Assembly: GCF_014656355.1 (NCBI RefSeq) | Contig: NZ_BNCG01000019.1 | Location: forward strand, 1 to 64,000 | Length of the DNA stretch: 64,000 nt | Reading direction: 5' to 3' | Source of the DNA: Camelimonas fluminis | GTDB lineage: Bacteria; Pseudomonadota; Alphaproteobacteria; Rhizobiales; Beijerinckiaceae | In this document: positions 25,434 to 35,036 of the stretch, piece by piece | Layout: the number at the start of each line of letters is the position of its first letter | Numbering within the stretch: the first letter of the stretch is position 1 | Notes under the pieces: model-generated | Databases searched by the model: none | The model's input: the letters and a program-made list of their open reading frames with translations, nothing else | What the model was told of the DNA's origin: nothing | Position numbers and translations under genes: made by a program

Positions 25434-28400
25434 GTGAGCGCCTTGACCTATCGGAAGAACCTGACAATCACGATCGCGGCGCTTGCAGCAATCGTCGCGA
25501 CGTTTCTGGTGGACGTCGAAGTGCCTCTCGGCGCCGCGATCTGGGCGCTGTACGCGCTTCCACTCGCTTTGACCTTCATGGCCACCCGCGCCATCCTTGC
25601 GCCAATCGTCACCGCCCTGGTCCTTGTCGCCATTGTTGTTGGGTATTTCGTCGCCATCCCTGGCGTCGACCCGCACATCGCCGTCATCAACCGCACGATG
25701 GGCGGGTTGATGATGGCGACGATGGGCGTCACCGGATATTTCCTGATCCGCGGCCGTCAGGCCACCGCCGCCTGGGCGTGGGTGCAAACCGGCCAGGTGA
25801 AAGCGGCGCAGGCGCTTCAGGGCGATCTTTCAGCCGAACAGGCCGGAGAAAAATTTCTGAGCGCCCTGTGTCAGTCCACGCGGGCCCGCGCCGGCGTGAT
25901 CTATGCGCGCTCGGCCACCGGGCTGCTGCAGGTTGCGAGCTGGGGAGCCGACGTCGCGCGGCTTCCATCAGAAGTGCAACCCGGATCGGGCCACCTCTGG
26001 CGGGCGATCGACAGCAATGCGCTGGTCGACATTCGCGGCGTTGAAGATGCGCAGCTCGCGTGGACCTCGGGGCTGATGAGCGGTCGCGCCGCCTGGAGCA
26101 TCATCGTGCCAACCCATGACGGCGCGCAGGTCAATGGCGTCATGGAGCTGGGCTTTGACGCGGAGCCGGCCAAACGCGTGCGCCGCCTGCTCGAAAGCAT
26201 GCCGGAGCGCATCGGCGTGGCCCTGCGCTCCGCCCGTTACCGCAAACAGCTTCAGGAACTGCTTGAGGAAACCCGTCGGCAGACCGAGGAATTGCGCAGC
26301 CATACCGAGGAGCTGGCGGCGTCCAACGAAGAGCTTGAAGAGCAGACCCAGTTGCTGGAGCAAAACCGCGAACAGCTTGAGCAACAGCAGGCCGCGCTGG
26401 AAGAAAGCAATGCCCGTCTCGAAACCCAGACGCAGCAACTGGAGGAGCAGCGCGACGCCCTCGTGCGTTCACGGCGCCAGCTGGCTGACCAGGCCGACCA
26501 GCTGACCCAGGAGAGCCGCTACAAGTCGGAATTCGTCGCCAACATGTCGCACGAATTGCGAACCCCGCTGAACGCCCTGCTGATCATGGCGCGGCTGCTT
26601 GGAGAAAACCGCACCGGCAACCTGTCCAGCGAACAGGTGAAGTGGGCGCAGACCATCACTGGCGCCGGTCAGGATCTGCTGACGCTGATCAATGATATTC
26701 TTGATCTGGCAAAGATCGAGGCGGGAAAGCTTGACGTTGCGCCGATGCCGGTTTCTCCCGGGGGCGTCGCCAACAAGTTGCTCCGCAGTTTCGAGATGCA
26801 GGCGAAGAACAAGGGGCTGGCGCTGGACGTCGATGTGGCCGGCGAGATCGAGACCATTGAAACGGACCCGGCCCGGCTTGAACAGATCCTGCGCAATTTT
26901 CTCTCCAACGCCATCAAGTTCACCCATTCCGGCAGCGTGTCGCTGCGGGTCTCGGCGGTCGGGGACGGCGTCTCATTCGCCGTGCGCGATACGGGGATTG
27001 GCATCAAGGACGGGGACCAGCAGGGCGTGTTCGAGGCCTTCCGCCAGGCCGATGGAGCCATATCGCGCCGGTATGGCGGCACCGGCCTCGGTCTGTCCAT
27101 CTCACGCGAGCTGGCTGATCTGCTTGGCGGACGCATCACGCTCGAAAGCACGCCTGGAGCCGGCAGCGTCTTCACCCTGATCCTGCCGCGCCGCTTCCCG
27201 GAAAACAGCGCGGTGCGCCGACGCGCGGCTGCTCCCGGAACGCCGCCGCCGCCACAGCTTCCGGTCGCCATGCCGGAAGCCGCGCCAGGCGAAACCACGA
27301 CCATCGGCTGCATGGCCGGCGTGGAGGATGATCGCGCCCTCATCCAGGACAGCGATCGCGTCATGCTGGTGGTCGAGGACGATCCGGCGTTCGCCCGGAT
27401 TCTGCTTGATCTGGCGCGCGACCTTGAGTTCCGCTGCATCGTGGTCGATCGCGCCGAAGACGCGGTGAACGCGGCGCAACGCTACCTGCCTCAGGCCATC
27501 GTCCTTGATGTGGGATTGCCCGATCATTCCGGACTTTCCGTTCTCGACAGGCTGAAACGCAACATCCAGACCCGTCACATTCCCATTCACGTCGTCTCGG
27601 CGGGCGACCATATGCGCGAGGCGATGGCCCAGGGCGCGATGAGCTATCTGCTCAAGCCCGTCGACCGCGATGAGCTGTCGCAAACCATCCAGCGGCTTGA
27701 AGGGCGGCTGGAGCAACGGACCCGGCGCGTCCTGATCGTCGAGGATGATCCCGCGCAGCTTGCCGGCCTCAAGGCCCTGCTGGCCAGCGACCAGGTGGAA
27801 ACCGTTGGCGCGGCGACAGCAGCGGAGGCGATGGCCGCGTGCCGGGCGGGGACGTTTGACTGCATCGTGCTGGACATGACGTTGCCCGACGCCTCCGGGT
27901 TTGACGTGCTTGAACAGCTCGACGCAGATGACGCGGCGTCATTCCCGCCGGTCATCGTCTACACGGCGCGCATCCTGAGTGAAGCCGAAGAACTGCGACT
28001 GCGCCGCTATTCGCGGTCCATCATCATCAAGGGAGCCAAATCGCCGGAGCGCCTGATCGACGAGGTGACATTGTTCCTCCATCAGGTGGTGGCGGGGTTG
28101 CCGGAGCGTCAGCGGGAAATGCTGAAGGTGTCCCTCAACCGCGATTCCATACTGGAAGGACGCCGGATCCTGGTGGTGGAGGACGACATCCGCAACGTCT
28201 ACGCCCTGACCGGCATCTTTGAGCCGCACGGCGTCGAGGTCCAGGTCGCCCGCAACGGCCGGGAGGCGCTGGAGGCGCTTGGACGCGTGGCGGACGGGGC
28301 GCAGGGCGTCGACCTGGTGCTGATGGACGTGATGATGCCGGAAATGGACGGCCTGACGGCAACCCGCGAGATCCGCAGACTGGATCGCTGGGCCAACCTG

Positions 28401-28538
28401 CCGATCATCATGTTGACGGCCAAGGCGATGGTTGAGGACCAGAACATCTGCCTTGCCGCGGGCGCCAACGACTACATTCCCAAACCCATCGACGTCGACA
28501 AGCTGCTGTCGCTCACGCGCGTGTGGATGTCGCGATGA
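25434..28538 (+). CDS. Membrane hybrid histidine kinase with GAF-like domain and three receiver domains
   Basis: 1034 residues. The order is: about four transmembrane helices (residues 8-105), a GAF-like domain (about 135-260), a long Q/E-rich coiled coil (about 265-360), HisKA with NMSHELRTPLNAL (His 373), HATPase (N, G1, G2 boxes in NFLSNAIKF, DTGIGI and GGTGLGLSISREL), and three receivers beginning near residues 644 (VVEDDPAF), 765 (LIVEDDPAQL) and 910 (LVVEDDIRNVY), with aspartates in IVLDVGLPD, IVLDMTLPD and LMDVMMPEMDG. The start is a GTG. Its stop overlaps the CheR gene start. It acts at the membrane; the signal is unknown. Multi-receiver kinases of this build often work as phosphorelay hubs. 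Confidence 0.93.
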   Translation: MSALTYRKNLTITIAALAAIVATFLVDVEVPLGAAIWALYALPLALTFMATRAILAPIVTALVLVAIVVGYFVAIPGVDPHIAVINRTMGGLMMATMGVTGYFLIRGRQATAAWAWVQTGQVKAAQALQGDLSAEQAGEKFLSALCQSTRARAGVIYARSATGLLQVASWGADVARLPSEVQPGSGHLWRAIDSNALVDIRGVEDAQLAWTSGLMSGRAAWSIIVPTHDGAQVNGVMELGFDAEPAKRVRRLLESMPERIGVALRSARYRKQLQELLEETRRQTEELRSHTEELAASNEELEEQTQLLEQNREQLEQQQAALEESNARLETQTQQLEEQRDALVRSRRQLADQADQLTQESRYKSEFVANMSHELRTPLNALLIMARLLGENRTGNLSSEQVKWAQTITGAGQDLLTLINDILDLAKIEAGKLDVAPMPVSPGGVANKLLRSFEMQAKNKGLALDVDVAGEIETIETDPARLEQILRNFLSNAIKFTHSGSVSLRVSAVGDGVSFAVRDTGIGIKDGDQQGVFEAFRQADGAISRRYGGTGLGLSISRELADLLGGRITLESTPGAGSVFTLILPRRFPENSAVRRRAAAPGTPPPPQLPVAMPEAAPGETTTIGCMAGVEDDRALIQDSDRVMLVVEDDPAFARILLDLARDLEFRCIVVDRAEDAVNAAQRYLPQAIVLDVGLPDHSGLSVLDRLKRNIQTRHIPIHVVSAGDHMREAMAQGAMSYLLKPVDRDELSQTIQRLEGRLEQRTRRVLIVEDDPAQLAGLKALLASDQVETVGAATAAEAMAACRAGTFDCIVLDMTLPDASGFDVLEQLDADDAASFPPVIVYTARILSEAEELRLRRYSRSIIIKGAKSPERLIDEVTLFLHQVVAGLPERQREMLKVSLNRDSILEGRRILVVEDDIRNVYALTGIFEPHGVEVQVARNGREALEALGRVADGAQGVDLVLMDVMMPEMDGLTATREIRRLDRWANLPIIMLTAKAMVEDQNICLAAGANDYIPKPIDVDKLLSLTRVWMSR

Positions 28539-29398
28539 CCGCAGGCCCGATGACAGCGCCGCCCGTGGAGCCGGTGGAGCTGGAGCTGTTTCTGGAAGCG
28601 CTCTACCGGCGTTACCACTATGACTTCCGCTCCTATTCCCGCGCCTCGCTGCTGCGACGGGCAGAGCTGGCGCGGGAGCGCCTGGGTTGCGACACCATCT
28701 CGGATCTGCAGAAGCGGGTCCTGCACGAGCCAGCGGTATTGCCGCAGGTTCTCGACGCCATGACGGTGCAGGTGAGCGAGCTGTTCCGCGATCCTGGCTA
28801 CTATCTGGCGCTGCGTGAGGAGGTGATTCCGCACCTGCGGACCTTTCCGTCGCTGAAGGTCTGGGTCGCCGGCTGCGCCAATGGGGAAGAGCTCTACTCG
28901 CTCGCCATCCTCTTCCATGAGGAGGGGCTGTTCGGGCGCACGCTGTTTTACGCTACGGAAATCAACCGGCGCGCCCTGAACAAGGCTTCTGCGGGGATTT
29001 ACGACATTGACCGTATTTCTGGCTTCTCCACCAACTACCAGCAGGCCGGCGGCAAGGCCTCCCTTTCAGATTACTATACGGCAGGCTATGGTCACGCCGT
29101 TTTCGACCGGAGCCTGAGAAGTCGGACGGTGTTCTCCGAGCACAATCTCGCCACGGACCAGGTATTTTCCGAGGTGCATCTCGTGTCCTGCCGCAACGTA
29201 CTGATTTATTTCAACGCAGCGCTCCAGGATCGGGCGCTGGGACTGTTCTCTGACGCTCTGGTGCGCGGCGGATTTCTGGGACTCGGCGCCCATGAAACAC
29301 TGCGGTTCTCGGCCTCATCCGCCGCCTGGGCCCCATTCAATGAACGCGAGCGTATCTGGCGTCGCACGGCAAGCGAGGACGTGACCCATGCCCGCTGA
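28535..29398 (+). CDS. CheR-type protein-glutamate methyltransferase
   Basis: 287 residues from the ATG at 28535, which overlaps the kinase stop (ATGA). The N-terminal helical domain includes RRYHYDFRSYSRASLLRR. The SAM-binding motif is VWVAGCANGEELYSLAI (canonical AGCSTGEE), then FYATEINRRALNKA and the late motif VSCRNVLIYFN. CheR enzymes methylate glutamates of chemoreceptors with SAM. Here there is no chemoreceptor and no CheB methylesterase nearby, so its target may be one of the neighbouring kinases. The gene overlaps the next by 11 bases. Confidence 0.92.
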   Translation: MTAGPMTAPPVEPVELELFLEALYRRYHYDFRSYSRASLLRRAELARERLGCDTISDLQKRVLHEPAVLPQVLDAMTVQVSELFRDPGYYLALREEVIPHLRTFPSLKVWVAGCANGEELYSLAILFHEEGLFGRTLFYATEINRRALNKASAGIYDIDRISGFSTNYQQAGGKASLSDYYTAGYGHAVFDRSLRSRTVFSEHNLATDQVFSEVHLVSCRNVLIYFNAALQDRALGLFSDALVRGGFLGLGAHETLRFSASSAAWAPFNERERIWRRTASEDVTHAR

Positions 29399-31226
29399 TC
29401 CCATCCGCTTCCTGATTGTCGACGATGTCGCCGAGAACCTGCTGGCGCTGGACGCGCTGTTGCAGCGGGAGGGGCTTGAGATTCACCACGCGTCATCGGC
29501 CCCGGAGGCGCTGGAGCTGATGCTGGTCCATGACTATGCGCTGGCGTTTCTCGATGTGCACATGCCGGAAACCAATGGCTACGAACTGGCGGAGCTGATG
29601 CGCGGCGCCGAGCGCACGCGCCGCGTGCCGATCATTTTCGTTACAGCCGCTGAACGGGACGACACCCGTCGCTTCCGGGGGTATGAAGCCGGCGCGGTGG
29701 ACTATATTTTCAAGCCCATCGATCCGCTGGTGCTCAAGTCAAAGGCCGAGGTGTTTTTCCGGATCGGCCAGCAGGCGCGCGATCTGGAGCGGCAGCGCGA
29801 TGAGCTGCGCGCCATCGCCAGCCACCGGGACCTGGCGATCGCCCGGCTGAAAGCGCACGCCGATAACTCCCCTCTGGCCTATGTGGAGATCGACAGCGCC
29901 CTGACCATTCTCGCCTGGTCGGCTGGCGCGGAGCGGATGTTCGGCCGCAGCGCGGAGGCGGTCGCCGGCCGCCTCGCCGGCGAGATCGCCTGGCTGGCGC
30001 CGGAAGGACTGGATGTACTGCGCGGATGGTTGCGGCCAGAGGCTGACGTGCCGCCGCGTTACGCCGCCGAAGCCAACGCTCTTGGGCCGGATGGCGCCAA
30101 CATTCATTGCGAGATTTACGGCTCGGTCCTGCGTGATCCCATCACCGGAAAGTTGTCGCTGTCGCTGCAGATTCTCGACGTCAGTGAGCGCCACCGGTCC
30201 GAGAAGGTGCGCACGCTGCTGATTGGCGAGCTCCACCACCGCATCAAGAATACCCTGGCCAACGTTCAGGCCATCGCCCGCCAGACCCTGCGGCAAAGCG
30301 ACAGCCTGGGCTCCTTCGAGCAAAGTTTTGGCGGCCGGCTGCAGGCGCTGTCGCGCGCCCACGCCATCCTGTCGGACGCCACCTGGTCCAGCACCCTGCT
30401 CGACCAGCTGGTCCATGACCAGTTTCAGGCGGGAACGCTCGATCGGGACCGCGTGCATCTGCATGGCCCCAAGGTGGAGCTGTCGCCCGAGAACACCCTG
30501 CGCATGGCGCTGAGCCTGCACGAACTGGGCACGAACGCGGCCAAATACGGCGCGCTCTCGGCGCCGGCCGGCGAGGTGCTGATCAGCTGGCGCCGGCTTG
30601 GCGATGGCCTGGAGCTGCAGTGGGAGGAGCGCGGCGGCCCGCCCGTCACGCCGCCCAAACGCGCCGGCTTCGGCTCCACGCTGATACGCTCTGGCGCGGG
30701 CGCCGATCCCGACGCCATCTCGGTGGAGTGGCGACCGGCCGGCGTCATCTGGACCATCCGCCTGTCCGACGGCGTCACCCACGTGGCGGCGGCGCCGCTG
30801 CCGGCGCGAACCCCGCCGGCGCCGCTGCCGGACGATGGCGGTTTTGATGGCTGCCGCATTCTTGTTGTCGAGGACGAGCCGCTCATTGCCTTTGATCTCA
30901 GCAGTGAACTGGAAGAGGCCGGCGCGGAGATCGTCGCCATCGCCGCTACGGTCAGCGACGCGCTTGCGGTTGCGGAAACCGGGGACATTGATCTCGCCGT
31001 CCTGGATGGCAACCTCTGCGGCAAGCCGGTTGATCCGGTCGCCATTGCGCTGTCCGGGCGCAACATCCCCTTCTGTTTTGTTTCAGGTTACGGACGCGCC
31101 CACCTGCCGCAGGATTTCCCGGATACGCCGGTAGTCGAAAAGCCGTTCCGTCCGGAGGTCCTGTTCTCGGTCCTCCGCTCCCTGCGCAATACAGCATCGG
31201 CGAACCGCAGGCCTGAGACCGTATAG
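29388..31226 (+). CDS. REC-PAS-HWE histidine kinase-REC protein
   Basis: 612 residues, no membrane segment. A receiver (residues 1-125, FLDVHMPETNG), a short coiled linker, a PAS domain (about 155-275), then an HWE-family kinase with GELHHRIKNTLANVQAIARQTLRQ (His 284), ELGTNAAKYGALS and LQWEERGGPPV, and a C-terminal receiver (about 484-600, with LVVEDEPLIAFDLSSELEEAG and AVLDGNLCG). HWE/HisKA_2 kinases are the usual activators of PhyR in the alphaproteobacterial general stress response. The operon with the hybrid kinase and CheR, opposite nepR, fits that role. Soluble and receiver-capped at both ends, it likely receives phosphate from its neighbour. Confidence 0.93.
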   Translation: MPADPIRFLIVDDVAENLLALDALLQREGLEIHHASSAPEALELMLVHDYALAFLDVHMPETNGYELAELMRGAERTRRVPIIFVTAAERDDTRRFRGYEAGAVDYIFKPIDPLVLKSKAEVFFRIGQQARDLERQRDELRAIASHRDLAIARLKAHADNSPLAYVEIDSALTILAWSAGAERMFGRSAEAVAGRLAGEIAWLAPEGLDVLRGWLRPEADVPPRYAAEANALGPDGANIHCEIYGSVLRDPITGKLSLSLQILDVSERHRSEKVRTLLIGELHHRIKNTLANVQAIARQTLRQSDSLGSFEQSFGGRLQALSRAHAILSDATWSSTLLDQLVHDQFQAGTLDRDRVHLHGPKVELSPENTLRMALSLHELGTNAAKYGALSAPAGEVLISWRRLGDGLELQWEERGGPPVTPPKRAGFGSTLIRSGAGADPDAISVEWRPAGVIWTIRLSDGVTHVAAAPLPARTPPAPLPDDGGFDGCRILVVEDEPLIAFDLSSELEEAGAEIVAIAATVSDALAVAETGDIDLAVLDGNLCGKPVDPVAIALSGRNIPFCFVSGYGRAHLPQDFPDTPVVEKPFRPEVLFSVLRSLRNTASANRRPETV

Positions 31227-31457
31227 AACCGGCGCGGCTCCCGACAGGGAGACATGACCTGACCATGGGGGAACCGCGCGATTCGCGACGGGCTTCCGCA
31301 TGGTCATGCAGGCCAGCCCTCGCCTGGCCGGGGCAGCTCCCGTTCCGTGGGGCAAACGCCTTAACCAATACACAACCGGTCTTCCGGACACTCGGGCGCC
31401 TGAGAACCCCACGTGGCGTCAAAACCGCCTGCTGGCGTTCGCCTGGAATGAATCCGC

Positions 31458-32426
31458 ATGACTGTTGTCGCCGCTTACCTCTACCGTCATGGCCGCCCGG
31501 TCACCCCCGTCCCGCTCGACCAGCCGGCCATGTGCGCCAGCGACCGTTCGGAGTTTGTCTGGATTGGCCTGCACGAGCCGAACGAGGATGAACTGCGCCT
31601 GTTGCAGGAAAATTACGGCCTGCACCCTCTCGCCGTCGAAGACGCGCTGAAGGCGCATCAACTTCCAAAGGTCGAGGTGTTCGGCGACCAGCTTTTTGTC
31701 GTGGCGCGCACCGCGCATCTGAACGGCGACCGCATCTCCTATGGCGAAACGGACATATTCGTCAGCCGCGACCATCTGATCAGCGTGCGCCATGGTTCGG
31801 CCCGCGCCCATACCGAGCTGCGCCACCAGCTCGAAGCGGCGCCGGCCCTGCTGCAGCAGGGCGTGGACTATGTGTTGCACGCCATCCTTGATTTCATCGT
31901 CGATGGCTATCTGCCGATCGTTGAGAACATTGAGGAAGAAGTCCTGGCGATGGAGCAGCGGATGCTCGACTCCTTCATCGGCCGGAGCGAAGTCAGCCGC
32001 CTGTTCACGCTGCGCCGCGAGTTGATCCGCTTCCAGCGCATTCTCGGCCCCATGTCGGAGGTGTGCAGCAAGCTGGCGCATCTGGAGCTGCCGTCGATTG
32101 ATCCACAGGCGCGGCCCTATTTTCGCGACGTGCATGACCATGTGACGCGGGTGGAAAGCCGGGTCGCCAGCCTGCGGGAAATCCTGACGTCGGTTTTTGA
32201 GGCGAGCAATCTGCTTGAACAGCAACGCCAGAGCGAAATTACCCGCCAACTTGCCGCCTGGGCCGCCATTCTCGCCGTGCCGACGGCGATCGCCGGCATC
32301 TATGGCATGAACTTCAAAAACATGCCGGAGTTGCAGACCGAGTACGGCTACTTCGTCGTGATCTCCATCATCCTGAGCCTGTGCGGCCTGCTTTACCTGC
32401 GCTTCAAGCGGGCGCGCTGGCTATAG
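31458..32426 (+). CDS. corA: CorA family magnesium/divalent cation transporter
   Basis: 322 residues, the normal length. There is a large cytoplasmic N-terminal domain with a long stalk helix (about 200-265). Two C-terminal transmembrane helices follow, the first running into the selectivity motif YGMNF near residue 288. The family stretch HPLAVEDALKAHQLPKVEVFGDQLFVV is well preserved. It works as a pentameric channel in the inner membrane. The ATG follows GGAAT weakly. It is a single gene after the kinase operon. Confidence 0.95.
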   Translation: MTVVAAYLYRHGRPVTPVPLDQPAMCASDRSEFVWIGLHEPNEDELRLLQENYGLHPLAVEDALKAHQLPKVEVFGDQLFVVARTAHLNGDRISYGETDIFVSRDHLISVRHGSARAHTELRHQLEAAPALLQQGVDYVLHAILDFIVDGYLPIVENIEEEVLAMEQRMLDSFIGRSEVSRLFTLRRELIRFQRILGPMSEVCSKLAHLELPSIDPQARPYFRDVHDHVTRVESRVASLREILTSVFEASNLLEQQRQSEITRQLAAWAAILAVPTAIAGIYGMNFKNMPELQTEYGYFVVISIILSLCGLLYLRFKRARWL

Positions 32427-32475
32427 GGCGTTTTCCGGCAAGATGGCGTCGCCTCGGGCACCCGTCATGAGGCGC

Positions 32476-32829
32476 CTATAGTGGTCCCTTGAAAACGAAC
32501 AGGGCGCCAAGGGCGATCAGGACAAAGCCAACGGCGTGGTTGAGAGTCAGGCGCTCACCGAGCACGGCCACGGAGAAGCCGGCGAAGACCACCAGAGAGA
32601 TCACCTCCTGGATGGTCTTGAGTTCGGCGGCGCTGTAGACGGCGTGGCCGATGCGGTTGGCGGGCACGGCCAGACAGTATTCCAGCAGGGCAATGCCCCA
32701 GGACACCAGCACCACCGTCGGCAACGCCGCGCCAGGGAACTTCAGATGGCCATACCAGGCCGTCGTCATGAAGACGTTGGAGGCCAGCAACAGCAGGATG
32801 GGCAGAACGGCGGGCGACAGCAGGCTCAT
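32476..32829 (-). CDS. DMT family small membrane protein (DUF486)
   Basis: 117 residues with four hydrophobic helices: LPILLLLASNVFMTTAWYGHL, ALPTVVLVSWGIALLEYCLAVPANRIG, a third near ISLVVFAGFSVAVL and a fourth near VGFVLIALGALFVF. The VPANRIG and GERLTLNHAVGF segments are typical of DUF486. It is an inner-membrane protein of unknown transport role related to EamA/DMT transporters. The ATG at 32829 starts the family's conserved length; a frame from 32931 adds an implausible leader. It converges on corA. Confidence 0.85.
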   Translation of the reverse strand: MSLLSPAVLPILLLLASNVFMTTAWYGHLKFPGAALPTVVLVSWGIALLEYCLAVPANRIGHAVYSAAELKTIQEVISLVVFAGFSVAVLGERLTLNHAVGFVLIALGALFVFKGPL

Positions 32830-33032
32830 GCGGGCCTCAATCAGATATCCGCCTGCTCCGATACTGATCCATCGCCTGATGCGCAATATCTGCAAACCGG
32901 AAATCCGCCAGCCCGCCTCCGCGCCATCCATTTGATCCGGGATACTTTCTTAATCCGAATCGGATTTCCCTTTTCCCGAGAATGCCCAGGAGCGCGGTTG
33001 TCCGCGCCGCATCACTGTGAGACCTTTTCCGC

Positions 33033-33950
33033 ATGTGGAAGCAACTGATTTGCCTCGCCATTGCCGGAGCCGCCCTGATCGCCAGCCCCGCCATGGCCCA
33101 GGAAAACGCGCGTCAGGAAGCCGCCAGACGCGCCCAGGCCCTCAAAACCCTGCCGCCTGACGCCGCGCGGCGGCTGTTCGGGCAAGTGACGACGGCGGCG
33201 CCTGGCGCCGGTCACGCCATCGGATTTTACTCCCGCGGCTGCTACGCCGGCGGCGTGCAGATGGCGAACACCGGCGAGACCTGGCAGGTGATGCGCCTGT
33301 CGCGCAACCGCAGCTGGGGCACACCGCGTCTGGTGCGGTTCCTGCAAAAATTCTCCGCCGACGCCGCGAGCGTCACCGGCTGGCAGGGCATCCTGATCGG
33401 CGACATGGCGCAGCCGCGCGGCGGTCCCATGTTGACAGGGCACGCCTCGCACCAGTTGGGCATTGAGGCGGACATCTGGCTGCGACCGATGACCGGTCGC
33501 GTCTATTCCGCAGCCGAGCGCGAGGAAGTTTCCTCCACCGACCTGGTGCGCAAGGACAAGCTGGACATCGACCCGCGCACCTACAGCGCCAGCCATGTGC
33601 AACTGTTGAAGCTCGCCGCCTCCAGCCCGCATGTGGCCCGCGTATTCGTCAATCCGGCGATCAAGAAAGCGTTGTGCCGCGACGCCGGCGCCGACCGGGC
33701 ATGGCTGCGCAAGGTCCGGCCGACGTGGGGACACAACTACCACTTCCACGTGCGCCTGAGCTGCAACAGCGGCGACGCCTGCCGCAACCAGCCGCCGCCG
33801 CCGCCTGGCGATGGCTGCGGCAAGGAGCTGGACTGGTGGTTCAGGCCGGAAGTGTTGCATCCCAAACCACGCCCGCCCGGCAAGCCGCCGCGCGCGCTGA
33901 CCATGGCCGACCTGCCGCCAGCGTGTCAGGCGGTGTTGCAGGCGCCGTAA
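33033..33950 (+). CDS. mepA: Penicillin-insensitive murein endopeptidase MepA
   Basis: 305 residues with a signal peptide cleaved near PAMA|QEN (residue 23). The LAS-type metallopeptidase signature GHASHQLGIEADIWL and the later GHNYHFHVRLSC supply the zinc ligands. Several cysteines near the C terminus match MepA disulfides. It cuts the D-alanyl-meso-diaminopimelyl crosslinks of peptidoglycan in the periplasm. It is a single gene; the start follows directly from the signal peptide. Confidence 0.93.
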   Translation: MWKQLICLAIAGAALIASPAMAQENARQEAARRAQALKTLPPDAARRLFGQVTTAAPGAGHAIGFYSRGCYAGGVQMANTGETWQVMRLSRNRSWGTPRLVRFLQKFSADAASVTGWQGILIGDMAQPRGGPMLTGHASHQLGIEADIWLRPMTGRVYSAAEREEVSSTDLVRKDKLDIDPRTYSASHVQLLKLAASSPHVARVFVNPAIKKALCRDAGADRAWLRKVRPTWGHNYHFHVRLSCNSGDACRNQPPPPPGDGCGKELDWWFRPEVLHPKPRPPGKPPRALTMADLPPACQAVLQAP

Positions 33951-34130
33951 GGGGCGGCGTGGCGACGCTGGTGCAGCGAAATTTGACCGATGCGCCCTGG
34001 CTGGCGTCACGCCAGGAGCGCATGTCATAGGCACGGACGCCGCCGGGAAATCAACGGAACGCCAGCCAAGTCCCTGTTCCGGCATTCGTCCCCGCACGGA
34101 GGAACGCGAATGTCGGAACGGACCACGGGC

Positions 34131-34784
34131 TCAGCCAGCCGCCACGCCGACGCCGCGCTGGCAAGCGACGCCAACGCCGCCAATGCCGCAATAGCCCCCA
34201 GGGTTTTTCGCCAGATACTGCTGGTGATAGTCCTCGGCGTAGTAGAACGGCGGCGCATCACGGATTTCCGTGGTGATCGGCCCGAAGCCGGCGGCGCTCA
34301 GGGAACCCTGATACTGGTCGCGCACGGCGCGGGCGGCGGCCAGTTGCTCCGGCGTTGTCGCGTAGATGGCCGAGCGATACTGGGTCCCGATGTCATTGCC
34401 CTGACGCATGCCCTGGGTGGGATCGTGATTCTCGAAGAATGTCGCCAGCAGTTCCGCGGTGGGCATTTTTTTCTCGTCATGGATAACCAGCACCACCTCC
34501 GTGTGGCCAGTCATGCCGGAGCACACCTCCTCATAGGTCGGGTTGGGCGTCGCGCCTCCGGCATAACCAACAGCGGTGACGGCCACGCCCGGGAGGTTCC
34601 AGAACAGCCGCTCGGCGCCCCAGAAGCAGCCAAGACCAAGCTGGATCTGCGCCAGACCAGGCCACGGGCCATGCAGCGGCGCATCACTGACGAAATGGCG
34701 CTGGCTGGTGGAAATCGGCGTCTGGCGGCCGGGCAAGGCTTCCCCCGGCCCCGGCAGGCTGGTTTTCTTTCGCCCAAAAAACAT
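34131..34784 (-). CDS. msrA: Peptide-methionine (S)-S-oxide reductase MsrA
   Basis: 217 residues. The catalytic motif [13 protein letters not shown] (Cys near residue 52) is followed by [33 protein letters not shown] and, C-terminally, [20 protein letters not shown]. It repairs oxidised methionine in proteins using thioredoxin. An N-terminal extension of about 45 residues before the family start is soluble. GGAGG stands eight bases before the ATG at 34784; the frame from 34823 is not needed. No MsrB gene is adjacent. Confidence 0.95.
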   Translation of the reverse strand: MFFGRKKTSLPGPGEALPGRQTPISTSQRHFVSDAPLHGPWPGLAQIQLGLGCFWGAERLFWNLPGVAVTAVGYAGGATPNPTYEEVCSGMTGHTEVVLVIHDEKKMPTAELLATFFENHDPTQGMRQGNDIGTQYRSAIYATTPEQLAAARAVRDQYQGSLSAAGFGPITTEIRDAPPFYYAEDYHQQYLAKNPGGYCGIGGVGVACQRGVGVAAG

Positions 34785-35036
34785 GGCGTCAACCTCCTGA
34801 AAATCTGTCAGCGATCCCGACAATCACTCCGGCTGTGGGAAGCGCCCTCCCCTATATGGGAATCGATCAGCCGCGCGTCAGCCTGACGAGGAAATCTGCT
34901 GCGCCAGGACGCCAGAATCAATGCGATAGCCTGGTTTGTGGAGCGAAGCGGTGATCCAGCGCCGTGGAGGGGAGCATTCCGGCATATTGACAATCGTCCG
35001 GCCTCATCTGCTGGACCGCCATTCAGAATCCAGTCG

